From: Symbiodinium natans
Lineage: Eukaryota; Sar; Dinophyceae; Suessiales; Symbiodiniaceae
Length of the DNA: 64,000 nucleotides
Assembly: GCA_905221605.1 (NCBI GenBank)
Contig: CAJNDS010002491.1
Span: forward strand, 236,501 to 300,500
Direction of reading: 5' to 3'
A program made the translations under genes and the position numbers. This document shows positions 20,890 through 33,800 of this stretch, piece by piece. The notes below the pieces were generated by a model. That model was not told the origin of the DNA. It saw only the letters and a list, made by a program, of their open reading frames with translations, and ran no database searches. Positions within the stretch are counted from its first letter, which is position 1. Every line of letters starts with the position of its first letter.

Positions 20890-23120
20890 CTTAGGGTGTA
20901 GGGTTTAGGGTTTAGGGTTTAGGGTTTAGGGTTTAGGGTTTAGGGCTTAGGGCTTAGGGTTTGGGGTTTGGGGTTTGGGGTTTGGGGTTTGAGGTTTGGG
21001 GTTTGGGGTTTGGGGGTTTTTGGGGTTGGGCTTAGGGTTTAGGGTTTCGGGTTTCGGGCTGAGGGTTAATGGGGCTGGGCTTAGGGTTTAAGGGTTGGGG
21101 CTTAGGGTTGAGGGTTGAGGGTCGGGTTTAGGGTTTAGGGGTTGAGGGGTCTAGGGGTTTAGGGTACAGGGCTCAAGGTCTACAGTAAAATTGTCGTGGT
21201 TTGGGGTCGAAAAAAAGAGGGTTGTGTTCATGCTCAGAGGCTTTGTCTGGGAGTCACCCTCAACGGCTGCGAAGGCCCTGATGATTGCGTCTTCTTTTTC
21301 TGTCTACAGGGGTTAGGGTTACTTCCCCAAGACCCTAAAACCCTAAACTGGAAACCCCCCAAAGCAAAGCCCTTAAGGTTTAAGGGGGTAGGCTTCAGGG
21401 TTGAAGGGCTAGGATGTAGGGTTGAGAGAGTTTAGGACTGAGGCTTTAGGATGTCTGGTTTAAGCTTCCCTAGACCCAAGACGCAACCTAGGAATAAGAA
21501 GTGTAACCTAAACCCTGCCAAAATGGGAATAATAATAGCCTCCTCGGGGTCCTACCCCTAAACCCTAAGCCCCAAACGCTAAACCCTAAGCCTAAACCCC
21601 TAGTTCCAGGTTGGGGTCAAGAATGCGCTTCTGGAGAGATGTTAAAGGATGCCTGCCTGTAGAGCTTCTGAGCTTTGGGGGATAAAGGGGCCACGATCCA
21701 TAAGTTGGGATGTTTGGGGGTTTGAGGGTTTAGGGCTTTTGGTTGGGATGCTCCCCCTTCTACCAACAGTCCTTAATAAGGATTACAATAGGGGGGGTGG
21801 GAGGGCCCTAAGCCCTAAGCCCTAAGCCCTAAGCCCTAAGCCCTAAGCCCTAAGCCCTAAGCCCTAAACCCTAAACCCTAAACCCTAAACCCTAAACCCT
21901 AAACCCCAAACTAAACCCATCAGGATGTTCGAGCTTTAGGGCTTTAGGGCGTTTGGGGCCTTCGGGAGTATTGGGGTGTAGGGCTTAGGGTTCTCGCTTC
22001 CTTTTTGGAGAGCGGCTCAGGGTTTGGGTTCTGCCAGGAGCCGCCGGTTTAGGGTTTAGGGTTAAGGGTTAAGGGTTAAGGGTTTAGGGTTTAGGGTTTA
22101 GGGGCTAGGGGTTAGGGTTTAGGGTTTTGGCTTGATCTTTCCGTCCAGTCTCATACAAGCAGGACGCGCAACAGTCATTCAGAGGTTCTGGGCCCCTCAT
22201 GAGTCGTGAAGGTAACAGCCAGGATGGGAGAATGAGGGTGAAAAGGGCCAAATAATAAGTCCTTTAAAGGGGCCCTTTTCATCTCCCTCATTCGTGCGGT
22301 TTACAGGTTCATAATGACACTGGTGAACAGGAAAGGGGGATTTCTTGGTCATTTAGTACTAACCGGGGAACAACATGACAGCCTAACCATTAAGTCCTCG
22401 AAACCAGGGTCTTTTGGCTTGTTCAGTCACCCCTGTCACCCCTTTCACCCTTCACTCGCGACTCCACGAAAAACCGTATTGATATATATATATATAATTA
22501 TAATTATAAGGCGCGCATGAATTTTCATATGTTTTAATGGGCGTTTTTTCCCCCAGAGTCGTTCATGAAGGTTTCAATCTTTAGAAATCAAATATTAAAT
22601 TTCGGGGAAGTTCACGCGCGTCGTAATGATGTTAATGTTGGCTTTATAAAGAGTGAAAGGGGCCCATATTACATGTACTAAAAGGCGCGCTATTCATTGC
22701 CCCTTTGGTACATTTAATATTGGGGCATGAACGAACACTGGGGAAAAGAGGTTATGGTCGCCAGAATTACATGACAGCGTGAAGGTGATCTGTGAGCCAA
22801 GTCCGTGAAGACAACACCCCTGTCCATAAGCCCCATCTCCAAGTACCCCTAAACCCTAAACCCTAAACCCTAAACCCTAAACCCTAAACCCTAAACCCTA
22901 AACCCTAAACCCTAAACCCTAAACCCTAAACCCTAAACCCTAAACTCTTCATCTTGGTGGACTTCGTGAATGCGCTCTTTTCACTCGCTTATTCACTCTC
23001 CCCGTGATAATGGTATGAGAATAAGGTAAAGAATGCACTTAGCCCAGGGTTTCGGTTTTCAAGTTTAGGGTTTAGGGTCTAGGGTCCTAAGCCTACACAA
23101 ACGAAAACCACAAGACTACA
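20890..23120. other. Spacer upstream of the glycosyltransferase
   Basis: Holds TTTAGGG arrays with TTTGGGG variants (20890-21030), a GCCCTAA-type array (21808-21905), half of a GTTGGGATG-family MITE (21741-21795), a 64-bp hairpin (22230-22293), an AT-rich stretch with (AT)n at 22479-22507 and a CCCTAAA array at 22850-22945. A plus ORF (22314-22520) and a minus peptide (MDRGPFIPQSSEALQAGIL, near 21700-21640) are not convincing genes. The promoter of the glycosyltransferase must lie here, but I see no recognisable element. Confidence 0.55.
22230..22293. mobile_element. Short hairpin element
   Basis: Arms GAATGAGGG..TGAAAAGGGCC and the reverse complement with a 3-bp indel, loop about 20 bp. Probably a compact MITE or its remnant. 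Confidence 0.55.
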
Positions 23121-23227
23121 ACCCTAAACCCTAAACCCTAAACCCTAAACCCTAAACCCTAAACCCTAAACCCTAAACCCTAAACCCTGTGGAGTGAGCA
23201 GCACCATGCTAAAGTGCGGGCACCCGC

Positions 23228-25443
23228 CTTGCGGATGTCGAGCACTGCCTCACCCTCAGGCTCCGTCTCGGCCTGCGCTAGTTTAGGGTTTAGGGTTTAG
23301 GGTTTAGGATTTAGGGTTTAGGGTGTAGGGTTTAGGGTTTAGGGTGTTTTAGGGCCCTAAGGTTTAGGGTACCCAAAGAGCGACCATCATGCAGAGAACT
23401 CGCGAGATGTCCAGGAAGTTCAGGGGTTTAGGGTTTAGGGTTTAGGGATACTTCAAGGTTTGCAAGGAAAATGGGGCCCCCAGGGCTTAGAGGGTTTGGG
23501 GTTTAGGGTTTTAGGGTATCAAGTGTAGGGTTTCTTGACTTCTAGGGAATAAACCAAGGGGCCTTACTTAGTATGTGCCTCCCATTACTGGGGAGGCCGC
23601 AAATCCCTGAATATATACCTCATAAAATGCTGGCGCCCGGAACCCTTTAAAGCATGCAAGGGACCATATTAAGGGACCATGTAACTAAACCCTAAACCCG
23701 AAACCCTAAACCCTAAACAACACTTCTGAAACCCGAAGCCCAACCTCCAACCCTAAACCATCATACCCGCATGAACTAGTCTAGACACGAGCACCTTGAA
23801 CCCTGAACCCCAAACCTGAAACCCTAAACCCGTAAACTCTTAAACCATGTAAACCCTACTAACTCTACAAGGCCCATAAAACCCCACAAGCCCTATACAG
23901 CCCTAGCCTGTAAGCTCATACAAGCCCTCAAAACTTCAGTCCTGAACCCTATAAACCCAAAACCCAAAACCCAAAACCCTAAACCCTGAACCCTGAAGCC
24001 TAAAAGCCCTAGCAGCCTCGCCGTCTGGAAGCCGACCGACGCAAACCTGAGTGCTTGCCAGGGCTTGGGGAAATAAGGCTTCATAGGGCTTAGGGTTTCG
24101 GGTTTACGGTTTAGGCCTCGGGCTCAGGGTTTAGGGTTTAGGGTTTAGGGTTTAGGGTTTAGGGTTTAGGGTTTAGGGTTTAGGGTTTAGGGTTTAGGGT
24201 TTAGGGTTTAGGGTTTAGGGTTTAGGGTTTCGGGTTTAGGGCTCAGGTTGAAGGGCTTAGGGTTCTAGAGTCTGGTGTTTTCCTGCAGATGCCACATTTT
24301 CTTTTTCGGGGTCAGGGACGTTGTAGGGTTTAGGGTTTAGGGTTTAGGGTTTAGGGTTTAGGGTTTAGGGTTTAGGGTTTAGGGTTTAGGGTTTAGGGTT
24401 CAAGGTTTAGGGTTTAAGGTTTTTGCTCAGGTTTGGGGCTGCGGGGGTGGGGGCGAGGGGTGCAGGGAGAAGGTGTAGGGTCCCTTGAGACTGTCCCTCT
24501 AGAGGTGGAGAGTTTAAGGTCCTGAGGCTGCACACACGCCGCCCTCCACGACTCCCTCATGGCTTCCCATCAACCCTTCTCGCCCTTCTCGCGGCGCTTG
24601 AAGACCCCAAACCCGAAGCCCTAAAACCCCGAGCCCTAGACCCCAAACCCGGAGCCTAAAACCCTAAACCCCAGAACCCTAGCAGCCTGAAATAATACAA
24701 CCAACCCTACCCGAAAACCATATAAGTTGGGATGTTCCCCCTTATACTAACAAGCCTTAAATGGGATTAGACTAAGGGGTACTATAGTCCCTTTGAAGGA
24801 CTGGTAGTAGAAGGGGGAACATCCCAACCCTAAACCCCTAAACCCCTAAACCCCTAAACCCGAAACCTTTACCCCTAAACCCCTAAACCCCTAAACCCCT
24901 AAACCCCTAAACCCCTAAACCCCTAAACCCCTAAACCCCTAAACCCCTAAACCCCTAAACCCCATAAACCCCTAAACCCCTAAACCCCTAAACCCTAAAC
25001 CCTAAACCCTAAACCCTAAACCCTAAACCCTAAACCCTAAACCCTAAACCTATCCTATTAAGAACTGTTAGTATAAGGGGGACACATCCCAATAACCCTA
25101 AACCCTAAACCCTAAACCCTAAACCCTAAATCCTAAACCCTAAACCTATACCCTGCAATCCCCTGAAGGCCCCCTGAAACCCCCACAGAACCCATAAGTT
25201 GGCCTTGCCGGTCGGCGACTCATGTTCGCTTGCCAGGCTACCTGGTTTAGGGTTTAGGGTTTAGGGTTTAGGGTTTAGGGTTTAGGGTTTAGGGTTTAGG
25301 GTTTAGGGTTTAGGGTTCAGGGCTACCTGAGATTTGTTCGCACGCAGGTCCTTCCAGTTTAGAGCTTCGGATTTAGGGCTCGGAGGGTACGGTTTGGAGG
25401 TTCATATTGTTTTTGCTCGGAAGGGAAACAAGGTACTACAGGG

Positions 25444-25509
<66 letters not shown>

Positions 25510-28500
25510 TCTCTCTCTACTGCCACTCAGGGGATTAGGAGTTGGGACTTAGGGTCTTGGGTGTTCTGGTGGAGATTGGATGGTTCAGGGTCTAGGTTGC
25601 CTAGTCGCCACAGCAACAAACAGGGTACCCTGTTGTTGTCTACAACGCAACCTAACACCCTAATCGAACTCGTATCCTAAGCCACCTCAGACTTCCCATA
25701 ACACACCCGAGACCCAAACTAAATCCTAGACTGTAAACCCTAAACCCTAAACCCTAAACCCTAAACCCTAAACCCTAAACCCTAAACCCTAAACCCTAAA
25801 CCCGCCGCATGCAACCGTTAGAAATCCTAGGCCCCTAAGGCACCCAAGCCCAGCCCTCCTGAGCATCATTCAAACCCAGCAACCAAACAACCAAACAACC
25901 AAAGTTGGTTTAGGGTCGGGGTTTAGGGTTCTCAACCCTGCAATATCCGACTGTTTTAAAGTGCGTTGCTCTCCAGCCCTGTCTTTACAATGGAACCTTC
26001 CCCCCCACCCCCCCGCCCCAGCCCACAACTGGGGCCCCTAAACCTGAACCCTAGGCCCCGAATCCTGAAAGCTAAACCCTAAACCCCTAAAACCCTAAAC
26101 CCCTAAACCCCTAAACCCCTAAACCCTAACCCCTAAACCCTAAACCCCTATTAAACCACTAAACCCTAAACCCTAAACCTCCAAACCCTCAGCCCTCCCG
26201 CAACAGGCCTTCCGACTCCCTCAGTATTGAAGCGGGCAAAGAGTGGCGCCTGGCCTCGCAAAGACACGCAGGCTGACCTACGGGGGGGGTTTACGAAAAA
26301 AAGGGTTTAGGGTTTAGGGTTTAGGGTTTAGGGTTTAGGGTTTAGGGTTTAGGGTTTAGGGTTTAGGGTTTAGGCTTTAGGGTTTAGGGTTTAGGGTTTA
26401 GGGTCTAGGGGGTCCCTAATATAGACCCCCATTCAGGGTTTTTATGGCTTTTTAGGGTGCTTAGGGTGAAGAACTTGAAACATGCTTGAAAAAATGTGGA
26501 TCTGTGCAAAGAAATCTGTGAATTGTTTGTAAATCCGGTTGCGTGAGCCTGTTCAAATCAAGGAAGTCTACGTGCAGAAACCGATCAAACAAACTGTATA
26601 AAGCTGAGATCAGTGCCGCGGCCCATGCTCAAGTCCTGAATGTATCCATGCGCATTCTGCCCGTCCCGGTATCTTTTGGCTGCACGCTGTCTCAAACGTC
26701 TCGTCTGCCGAAGGTGCTTATGCAGCTCCGAACGTTCGGAAGATACCGTGGCCATTTGACCTAGACTGCTACGCTGAGCTCTGCTGCACAAGTGCGCTCT
26801 GCCTGGTCCTGCAGCCTTGAGCAGCAGAGCAGCAGAGAACCCGAAATACAAATCTCATCCTGGGGCAACCAGGTTGCAAGTAGAAGAGGACTGCGCGGAA
26901 AACACCCCCCGTTTCCCGAGGGTAAGACCGAGGGTAATAGTCTGGAAGCGCATGCTCCGAATCTAGTCAGGTACAATTTGCAGTCCTGCAAGTGGGGATG
27001 CCCGCTCGAGCAATCGGAGGCTAGACTCCGACACTCCGTGACATCTGAGGGCGCCCACAAACAGAACCTCCACCCAACCAAGCTCGTCGCAATGGTGAAC
27101 AGCATGCACTGTGCCTACGGATCCTCTTCGGAAAGAGCAACCTGAGAACGTCTCGATGTCTGTTTCCAGACACACAAGGTCACCGTAATCAAGCTCATCG
27201 ATTTGGCTCTGCTCGTTTTGCGTGCCCCTCGCGTCCCCAAGCTCGTCATCAGAGGACCCGATATAGAAACGACATAGCTCGCGATCGGGAGATCGCCAGA
27301 GCAACAAACCACGCTCCAGGTCATCTGCAGCCGCAAGCAAACCAGCGGTCCAAGAATCTAGGATTTGTCCCAGTCCGTCAACATGCTGTGGAACAAGGGC
27401 AAACAAATTGAAGGCTGTGTCGTCTGCCGTTGCCCGCTCTACAATGTCTTTCAACTTGCTCGTATCATCCCTGATGGCCATGAGCCGCGACTCAAACATC
27501 ATCTCCACACACCGAAGCTCAGCAAAGCTACATTCACATCGCTCATACCCAGCGTCAACAAGGCCGTCATCTCCATCAATGGGCATTTCCTCCAGCCTAG
27601 CAGCAGTCGGTATGAGCTCAACAAGGCTCTTAACCTGTATAAAGCTGAGATCAGTGCCGCGGCCCATGCTCAAGTCCTGAATGTATCCATGCGCATTCTG
27701 CCCGTCCCGGTATCTTTTGGCTGCACGCTGTCTCAAACGTCTCGTCTGCCGAAGGTGCTTATGCAGCTCCGAACGTTCGGAAGATACCGTGGCCATTTGA
27801 CCTAGACTGCTACGCTGAGCTCTGCTGCACAAGTGCGCTCTGCCTGGTCCTGCAGCCTTGAGCAGCAGAGCAGCAGAGAACCCGAAATACAAATCTCATC
27901 CTGGGGCAACCAGGTTGCAAGTAGAAGAGGACTGCGCGGAAAACACAAACAAACAGGGCTAAACTAACCTCAAGCTACAAAGTTATGCTCTTCCTCTTCC
28001 CTCTCTCTCCAACCTCTCCCAGGAGTTCGAACCCAGGCTTCGAGAACACTGCAAGACACAGCGGACAGCCAACCACGCAAAAGAGGTCAACCGCAACGTG
28101 CTTTCGTGCGTCACGAGTACGAAACTCTCAGCAAACCTGACAAACGCAAGTCCCTTGTTGGCCGTCAACCCCTAAACCCCTCGACCTTAGGACCCTTTGA
28201 AGCATCAAACCCCCTATACACTCAACGCTTAAACCCTGAACACCTTTGGCCTAAACCCTAAACCCTAAACCCTAAACCCTAAACCCTAAACCCTAAACCC
28301 TAAACCCTAAACCCTAAACCCTAAACCCTAAACCCTAAACCCTAAACCCTAAACCCTAAACCCTAAACCCTAAACCCTAAACCCTACCGTAAGAACTTAG
28401 GGCTTCGGGGTTGGCCCTGGCATCGAACTACACGGGCCGGTCGCCTGAGAACTCCGGGTAGCCAAGGCACTGGTTCGCTGTCGCTCACACATCTCGTTCA

Positions 28501-30779
28501 CCCTAAACCCTAAACCCTAAACCCTAAACCCTAAACCCTAAACCCTAAACCCTAAACCTTTGTGCAACTTGCCGCTTTGCATTTCGTGCGGACGGAGACT
28601 CGTCGAGCTGATGAGGCCCCCCATTCCCCGGCGCACTCGAAGAATGCGAGACAACCCCATGAAAGGCCACCTCGGAGGTCTGAGTCCACATGCACCAAGG
28701 GTTTAGGGTTTAGGGTTTAGGGTTTAGGGTTTAGGGTTTAGGGTTTAGGGTTCAAGACCTTATGGCCTCCAGCTGGCAAAACCTCTGGTCTGGACTGCCC
28801 CTGCCGGGAAGTCTTGGACAATTGTCCTAACTAGACCCACAGGGCCTCTCGGCATCGCCATGCCTCTAATGCCTCCTGAGCCCACATGCTTGAAGATCGC
28901 CTCTGCCGAGGCTTTGATGACCGATTCGACACCCTAAACCCTAAACCCTAAACCCTAAACCCTAAACCCTAAACCCTAAAACCTAAAACCTAAAACCTAA
29001 AACCCAAACCCGCGCATACTAGCTCCTCAGGCATGGCTATCATCTATAGCAATTATTGCCAGTCGTTAGTACTACTTGTTTCAACACGCACACATGTTTA
29101 TAAGCATGTGTTTATGACATATGCAAATAGTAGATGCAAAGAGTGCGGTTTTGGGGGTCTTGGGGTTCTGGGGTTTTGCTTCTTGGGGTTTAGTATTTTG
29201 GGGTTTAGGGTTCAGGGTTTTGGCGCGGCACGGCTTTAGGACAGTCTTCCATGTTTCATGGTCATACCCTGGAAGAGGGATTATGGTACTATCTCTGTCG
29301 AGGGCTCTCCATTTGTTTGGACCGGGGGATTCGTTGCTCCAGGCGGTTTAGGGCTTAGGGTTTAGCCCTAAACCCTAAACCCTAAACCCTAAACCCTAAA
29401 CCCTAGGTTTCAGGGCTTCCTGACCTTAGCAGCGTCCATCTGCATTGCAAGCCTGAACCCTGAACCTTAAAATGCTCCGGCATCCCTCAGTTCCGAAACA
29501 CCATGATCCTTGGGTTTAGGGTTTAGGGTTTAGGGGTTTAGGGGTTTAGGGGTTTAGGGTTTAGGGTTTAGGGTTTAGGGTTTAGGGTTTAGGGTTTAGG
29601 GTTTAGGGTTTATGACCCAGCAACAAAGAAGCCCGCATAACGACAAACCCCGCTATCAACCCTACAGAGCATACAACCTGTAAACCCTAAAAAACCCTGT
29701 AAATCCTGCAAAACCCCCGAAGAACCGATAAAGCACCCTAAACCCTAAACCCTAAACCCTAAACCCTAAACCCTAAACCCTACCAAATCCTACAGCTTCT
29801 AGGTTTTGGCGAAGTCCGACCTGCGCGTCGCTGCATTTGGCAGCCAAGTTCTGCTGCAGCACAGCCAGCTCTGCCTCAGGCTGCTGGGGGCAGCTGGAGC
29901 CCCTAAACCCTTAACCCTAAACCCTAAACCCTAAACCCTAAACCCTAAACCCTAAACCCTAAACCCTGAACCCTAAACCCTAAACCCTAATATAAACCCC
30001 CCAAATATAGGGGCCTTAATCATTCGAATAGGGTTTGGGGGGGTGATTAGAGTATACTTATCAAGGGATCATACGGGAATACCAGTAGTAAGAAACTATT
30101 CCTACCCCTTTATTATAAATGTTCGAGATTATAACAATAGACCTTAGACAGCATGGGAATACCCTGACCACCCCCTACTAAGCATTGTGCCCGAACCATG
30201 CCTTTTCCGTCGGCGGAACTTCGGTCGCAACTGTCGACCAGCGGTTTGAGTTTAGGGCTTGGGGTTCATAGAGTTTAGGGGCATTGGGGTTTAGGGGTAT
30301 TAGATGCTGTGGTTTGGGTTTAGGGTTTTGGGTTCACGCTGGTTTAGGGTTTAGGGTTTAGGGTTTAGGGTTTAGGGTTTAGGGGCATTCGATGTTGAGA
30401 GCGTCAACATCTCAAGACCCAGACTTGGCTATTGCCTATAATACTAAAGCCCTAAACCCTAAACCCTAAACCCTAAACCTTTAAACCCTAAACCTAAACG
30501 CTAAACCCTGAACCTAAACTTCAGCCTCCCAAGAAATCTTTAAGACCTTTCCAAGGCATTCGGCTCGGAGCACGACTTGAGGAGCTAGTGGGATGGTGCC
30601 GGTTTAGGGTTTAGGGTTTAGGGTTTAGGCTTTAGGGTTTAGGGTTTAAGGTTTAGGGTTTAGGGTTTAGGCCTAAAGTCTGGGCGATTGGGGGAGTCTC
30701 TACTATGAGAAACTCTGTGGTTCTAAGAAAGATGAAGACACCAAAAGCAGTGGTCCAAAATGTCATGGATCTTATATAC

Positions 30780-30810
<31 letters not shown>

Positions 30811-33800
30811 CATATGTATAAATAAATAAATATATATATATACATATACATAAATGAATAAATATAAATATATATATATGTATGTACATATATAACTGTT
30901 CGTTTAGGGGCCCTCAACTGAAACTTAGATCAACCCGATGTGGACCACGCCGCGCCTGCATCAGCGCCGTTTGTCGCTCAGACTCCTGCTGCCTGCAAGG
31001 TGATGGCTACGGCAAAGCCGTGGGTTTAGGGTTTAGGGATTAGGGTTTAGGGTTTAGGGTTTCGGGTTTAGGGGGATTCTCCTAGACGACTGCTACCACC
31101 AAAACCCCTACCTAACGGCTGTGGGTTCAGAGCCCAAGCGCAGCTACTTCCCATGTTGGGTTTGGTACGTTCTGGGAATCAGCACATGTTGGGCCTATGC
31201 CTTGTGGGGTTGAAGGTTTACGAGTTTAGGATATTGGTTTAGAGTTTAGGGTTTAGGGTTTAGGGTTTAGGGTTTAGGGTTTAGGGGTTTAGGGTTTAGG
31301 GTTTGGCCTTTCGGGTTCAGGGTTGAGAATCTCAGAACTTCATCCCGAACATTGGCTGCCATTAAGAACACAAGACGTAGTTTGAGGGGCCTCGCACTCG
31401 CACTCAAGTATCACAGTATCTCAAAACAGGAAGGCAAACATCAGGTAGGCTGTATTTCTAGTATTCAGTATCCCCAAAAGGACTCCCCACACACCAATAT
31501 TCATTAAACAAACCTATATACACGTCACCAATAATCGTCATATAAACTTAGCTTATAAAGCTGTATCCTCATCGCTAGTGAGCTAGCGCAGCGTGCCTCT
31601 CCGACACACACTTCACCAGCGTCTGCAAGCGAGCAGCCTGAGACGTTTGTTCGTGGTTGAGGGCTGAGGGTTTGTAGGGCTCAACCACTTTGAGGCGTAC
31701 GGGTGTACCCTAAACCCTAAACCCTAAACCCTAAACCCTAAACCCTAAACCCTAAACCCTAAACCCCAAACCCTGAACCCGTAGGGTTTAAGATTTTAAG
31801 TCACCTCGAAGATAAGGGGGAGGGCCTTAGGCACCTTGAGGCGCGACGTTGCATCCAAGGGGCTCAAAGATTTAGGGGTTCAGGGCTAGGGTTAGGGTTT
31901 AGGGTTTAGGGTTTCGGGTTTAGGGTTTAGGGTTTAGGATTTAGGGTTTAGGGTTTAGGGTTTAGGGTTTAGGGCTTAGGGTGTAGGGTGTAGGGTTTAC
32001 CCCCTCCAAAACACCTGCAGGATGTGCTCAGAACATGAAGGGTTTGCGGAGGGTCTTTTTTGAGCAAAAAGCCAGAGGGTTACATGGGCTCATGCAAGGG
32101 TTTGGGTTTGGGCAGTGGGGTGGGGTGTAGGCACTGTCGGGTACTGGGTTTACGCTCTTTAGAGGTCAGCTTGCTGAAAGCTGCGCAAGTCGTAGATTCT
32201 TGCCCTTCCCTTCCTCCCTTCCCTTCTCTTCCCTTGCCTTCCCCTAAGCCCTGAACCCTAAACCCTAACCCAATCCCTAAACTCTGCGGAGTGTCCACTG
32301 TGATTGGGTAACGACACGTTTGCTGCAGCCAACGCGGGCGCAAAATCTTGAGAACTACGCAAAAGCTTCAACAGAGGCCTCCCTTGTGGCTTTTGGGAGG
32401 GTTAGAGTTTAAAGTTTAGGGTTCAGGGTTTAGGGTTTAGGGCTTATAGGGCTTAGGGTGTAGGGTTTAGAGTTTAGAGTGTTCGGATCGTCGGGCGCTT
32501 TCGTCGGGCGTATGCATGGTTTTACCACCATCATTGTCCCAGCCGGGAGCGGAACGAGCGGTGGTGGGCCCGTGACCAACATAGTTGGCGCCAGGGTAGT
32601 CGCCGTGGTCTTGTCGCCGACGTAGCCATTGTCGGTGCCGAAGCCATAGTACCAGTCGCTGTCGTCGGTGGACCAGCCACACAGCCTTTCCACAGAAACA
32701 CTGGCTGGGCTATGTTCTCCTCCTCCCACGAATGGGCCAGGCCTTGTGTCATCGGCTGACACATTTACATGGAGGTTGGGTGTATTAGGGTTCCCTGATT
32801 GGTACTTGAGGACTTGGGTTTAGGGATTAACTCTTAATCTCCGGTTTCCCTTGCCAAAAAGGCCCAGGAAAAGGCTCCTGGTTTAGAACAACCCATGCAC
32901 CAGACCTCAGAATAACCTATAGAAAGGGTATACCAAGCGGCTTACAAAGGAACCGAAACCCAAAACAAAGGGAATAAGGGCCTACCCCGGATCCTAGCAC
33001 CTAGTGCTTCAGTGTAGATCTTGGCCCATTCCATGAACCCTCAACAGCTTCCCAAACCCGAAAGCCCTTAAAGCCCCTAGCGTCCTTAGACCCCGAGACC
33101 CTACAGCCCCAAAGTCCTGAAGCTTTAGACACTCAAGCTCCTGAGCCCACAAACCCCTGAAGCTCTAAACCCCCACTCGAAACAGCCCTAAAGCCCTCGA
33201 CGCTCCGTAACCTAAGCCCTAAGCCCTAAGCCCTAAACCCTAAACCCGAAAACCCTCAACCCTGCCTCCTTCTCCTGTAGGCTCCGGGAGCTGTGGAGCT
33301 CGCGAGCGAAAGCGCTTCCCCAAGTTTCCTGAACCTCGGGGCTTTCGGTGATCTTGATTATTGGGGGGGGGGGGGGGGGGGGGGGGTTGGCGTTTAGGGT
33401 TTGGGTTTTTGGGCTTTGGGGGCTTTGCTGGGTTCATGGATTGGGGTTTGAGGGTTTGATCCCTTCCCCCTAATATTAACCGGGGGCCCCCCCCTTAAAC
33501 CCTTAAACATTCGAAAAGTGTTTTTATTATTAGGGGGTATTCTTATCGAAATGTCATAATTCATTAGACTTCAGGGTTACTCAAGCAATCAACTTAAGTA
33601 AGTATAGTGTAAACTGAAAGAGAGAAAGAGAGAGAGAGAGAGAGAGACAGAGAGACAGGGAGAGGGGGAGAGCTCAACTCTCGCAGCACAGGAGGGCTCA
33701 GACAGAGCCACAGGGTTGAGGGTAACAAGACAGCCAGGCAGGGAAGAGCTGGCAGAATTATCGTATGACTAGTGAGGTAGGCTGAGGAGAGCCAGGCTCA

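Larger units (their letters stand above)
26595..27945 (-). mobile_element. Compact LTR-retroelement-like unit (non-autonomous)
   Basis: Two identical 310-bp direct repeats (26595-26904 and 27636-27945) begin TG and end CA, as LTRs do. They enclose 731 bp. The same 9-mer CAAACAAAC abuts both outer ends (26586-26594 and 27946-27954), compatible with a target-site duplication although it is low-complexity. Read on minus, a purine tract (GGGAAACGGGGGG) lies directly before the 3' repeat, as a polypurine tract should. No clear tRNA primer-binding site follows the 5' repeat (it reads GGTTAAGAGC). There is no reverse transcriptase or integrase. The identical repeats imply recent insertion. Alternative: tandem duplication of part of a host gene, or collapse of a tandem array. 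Confidence 0.65.

Noticed and set aside
26595-27945. Ordinary tandem gene array as the explanation for the A-B-A structure
   Set aside because: Not excluded, but TG...CA ends, the purine tract and the flanking 9-mer fit an LTR-type element better.
30653-30917. Tyr/Ile-rich ORFs in the AT microsatellite
   Set aside because: Low-complexity translation.
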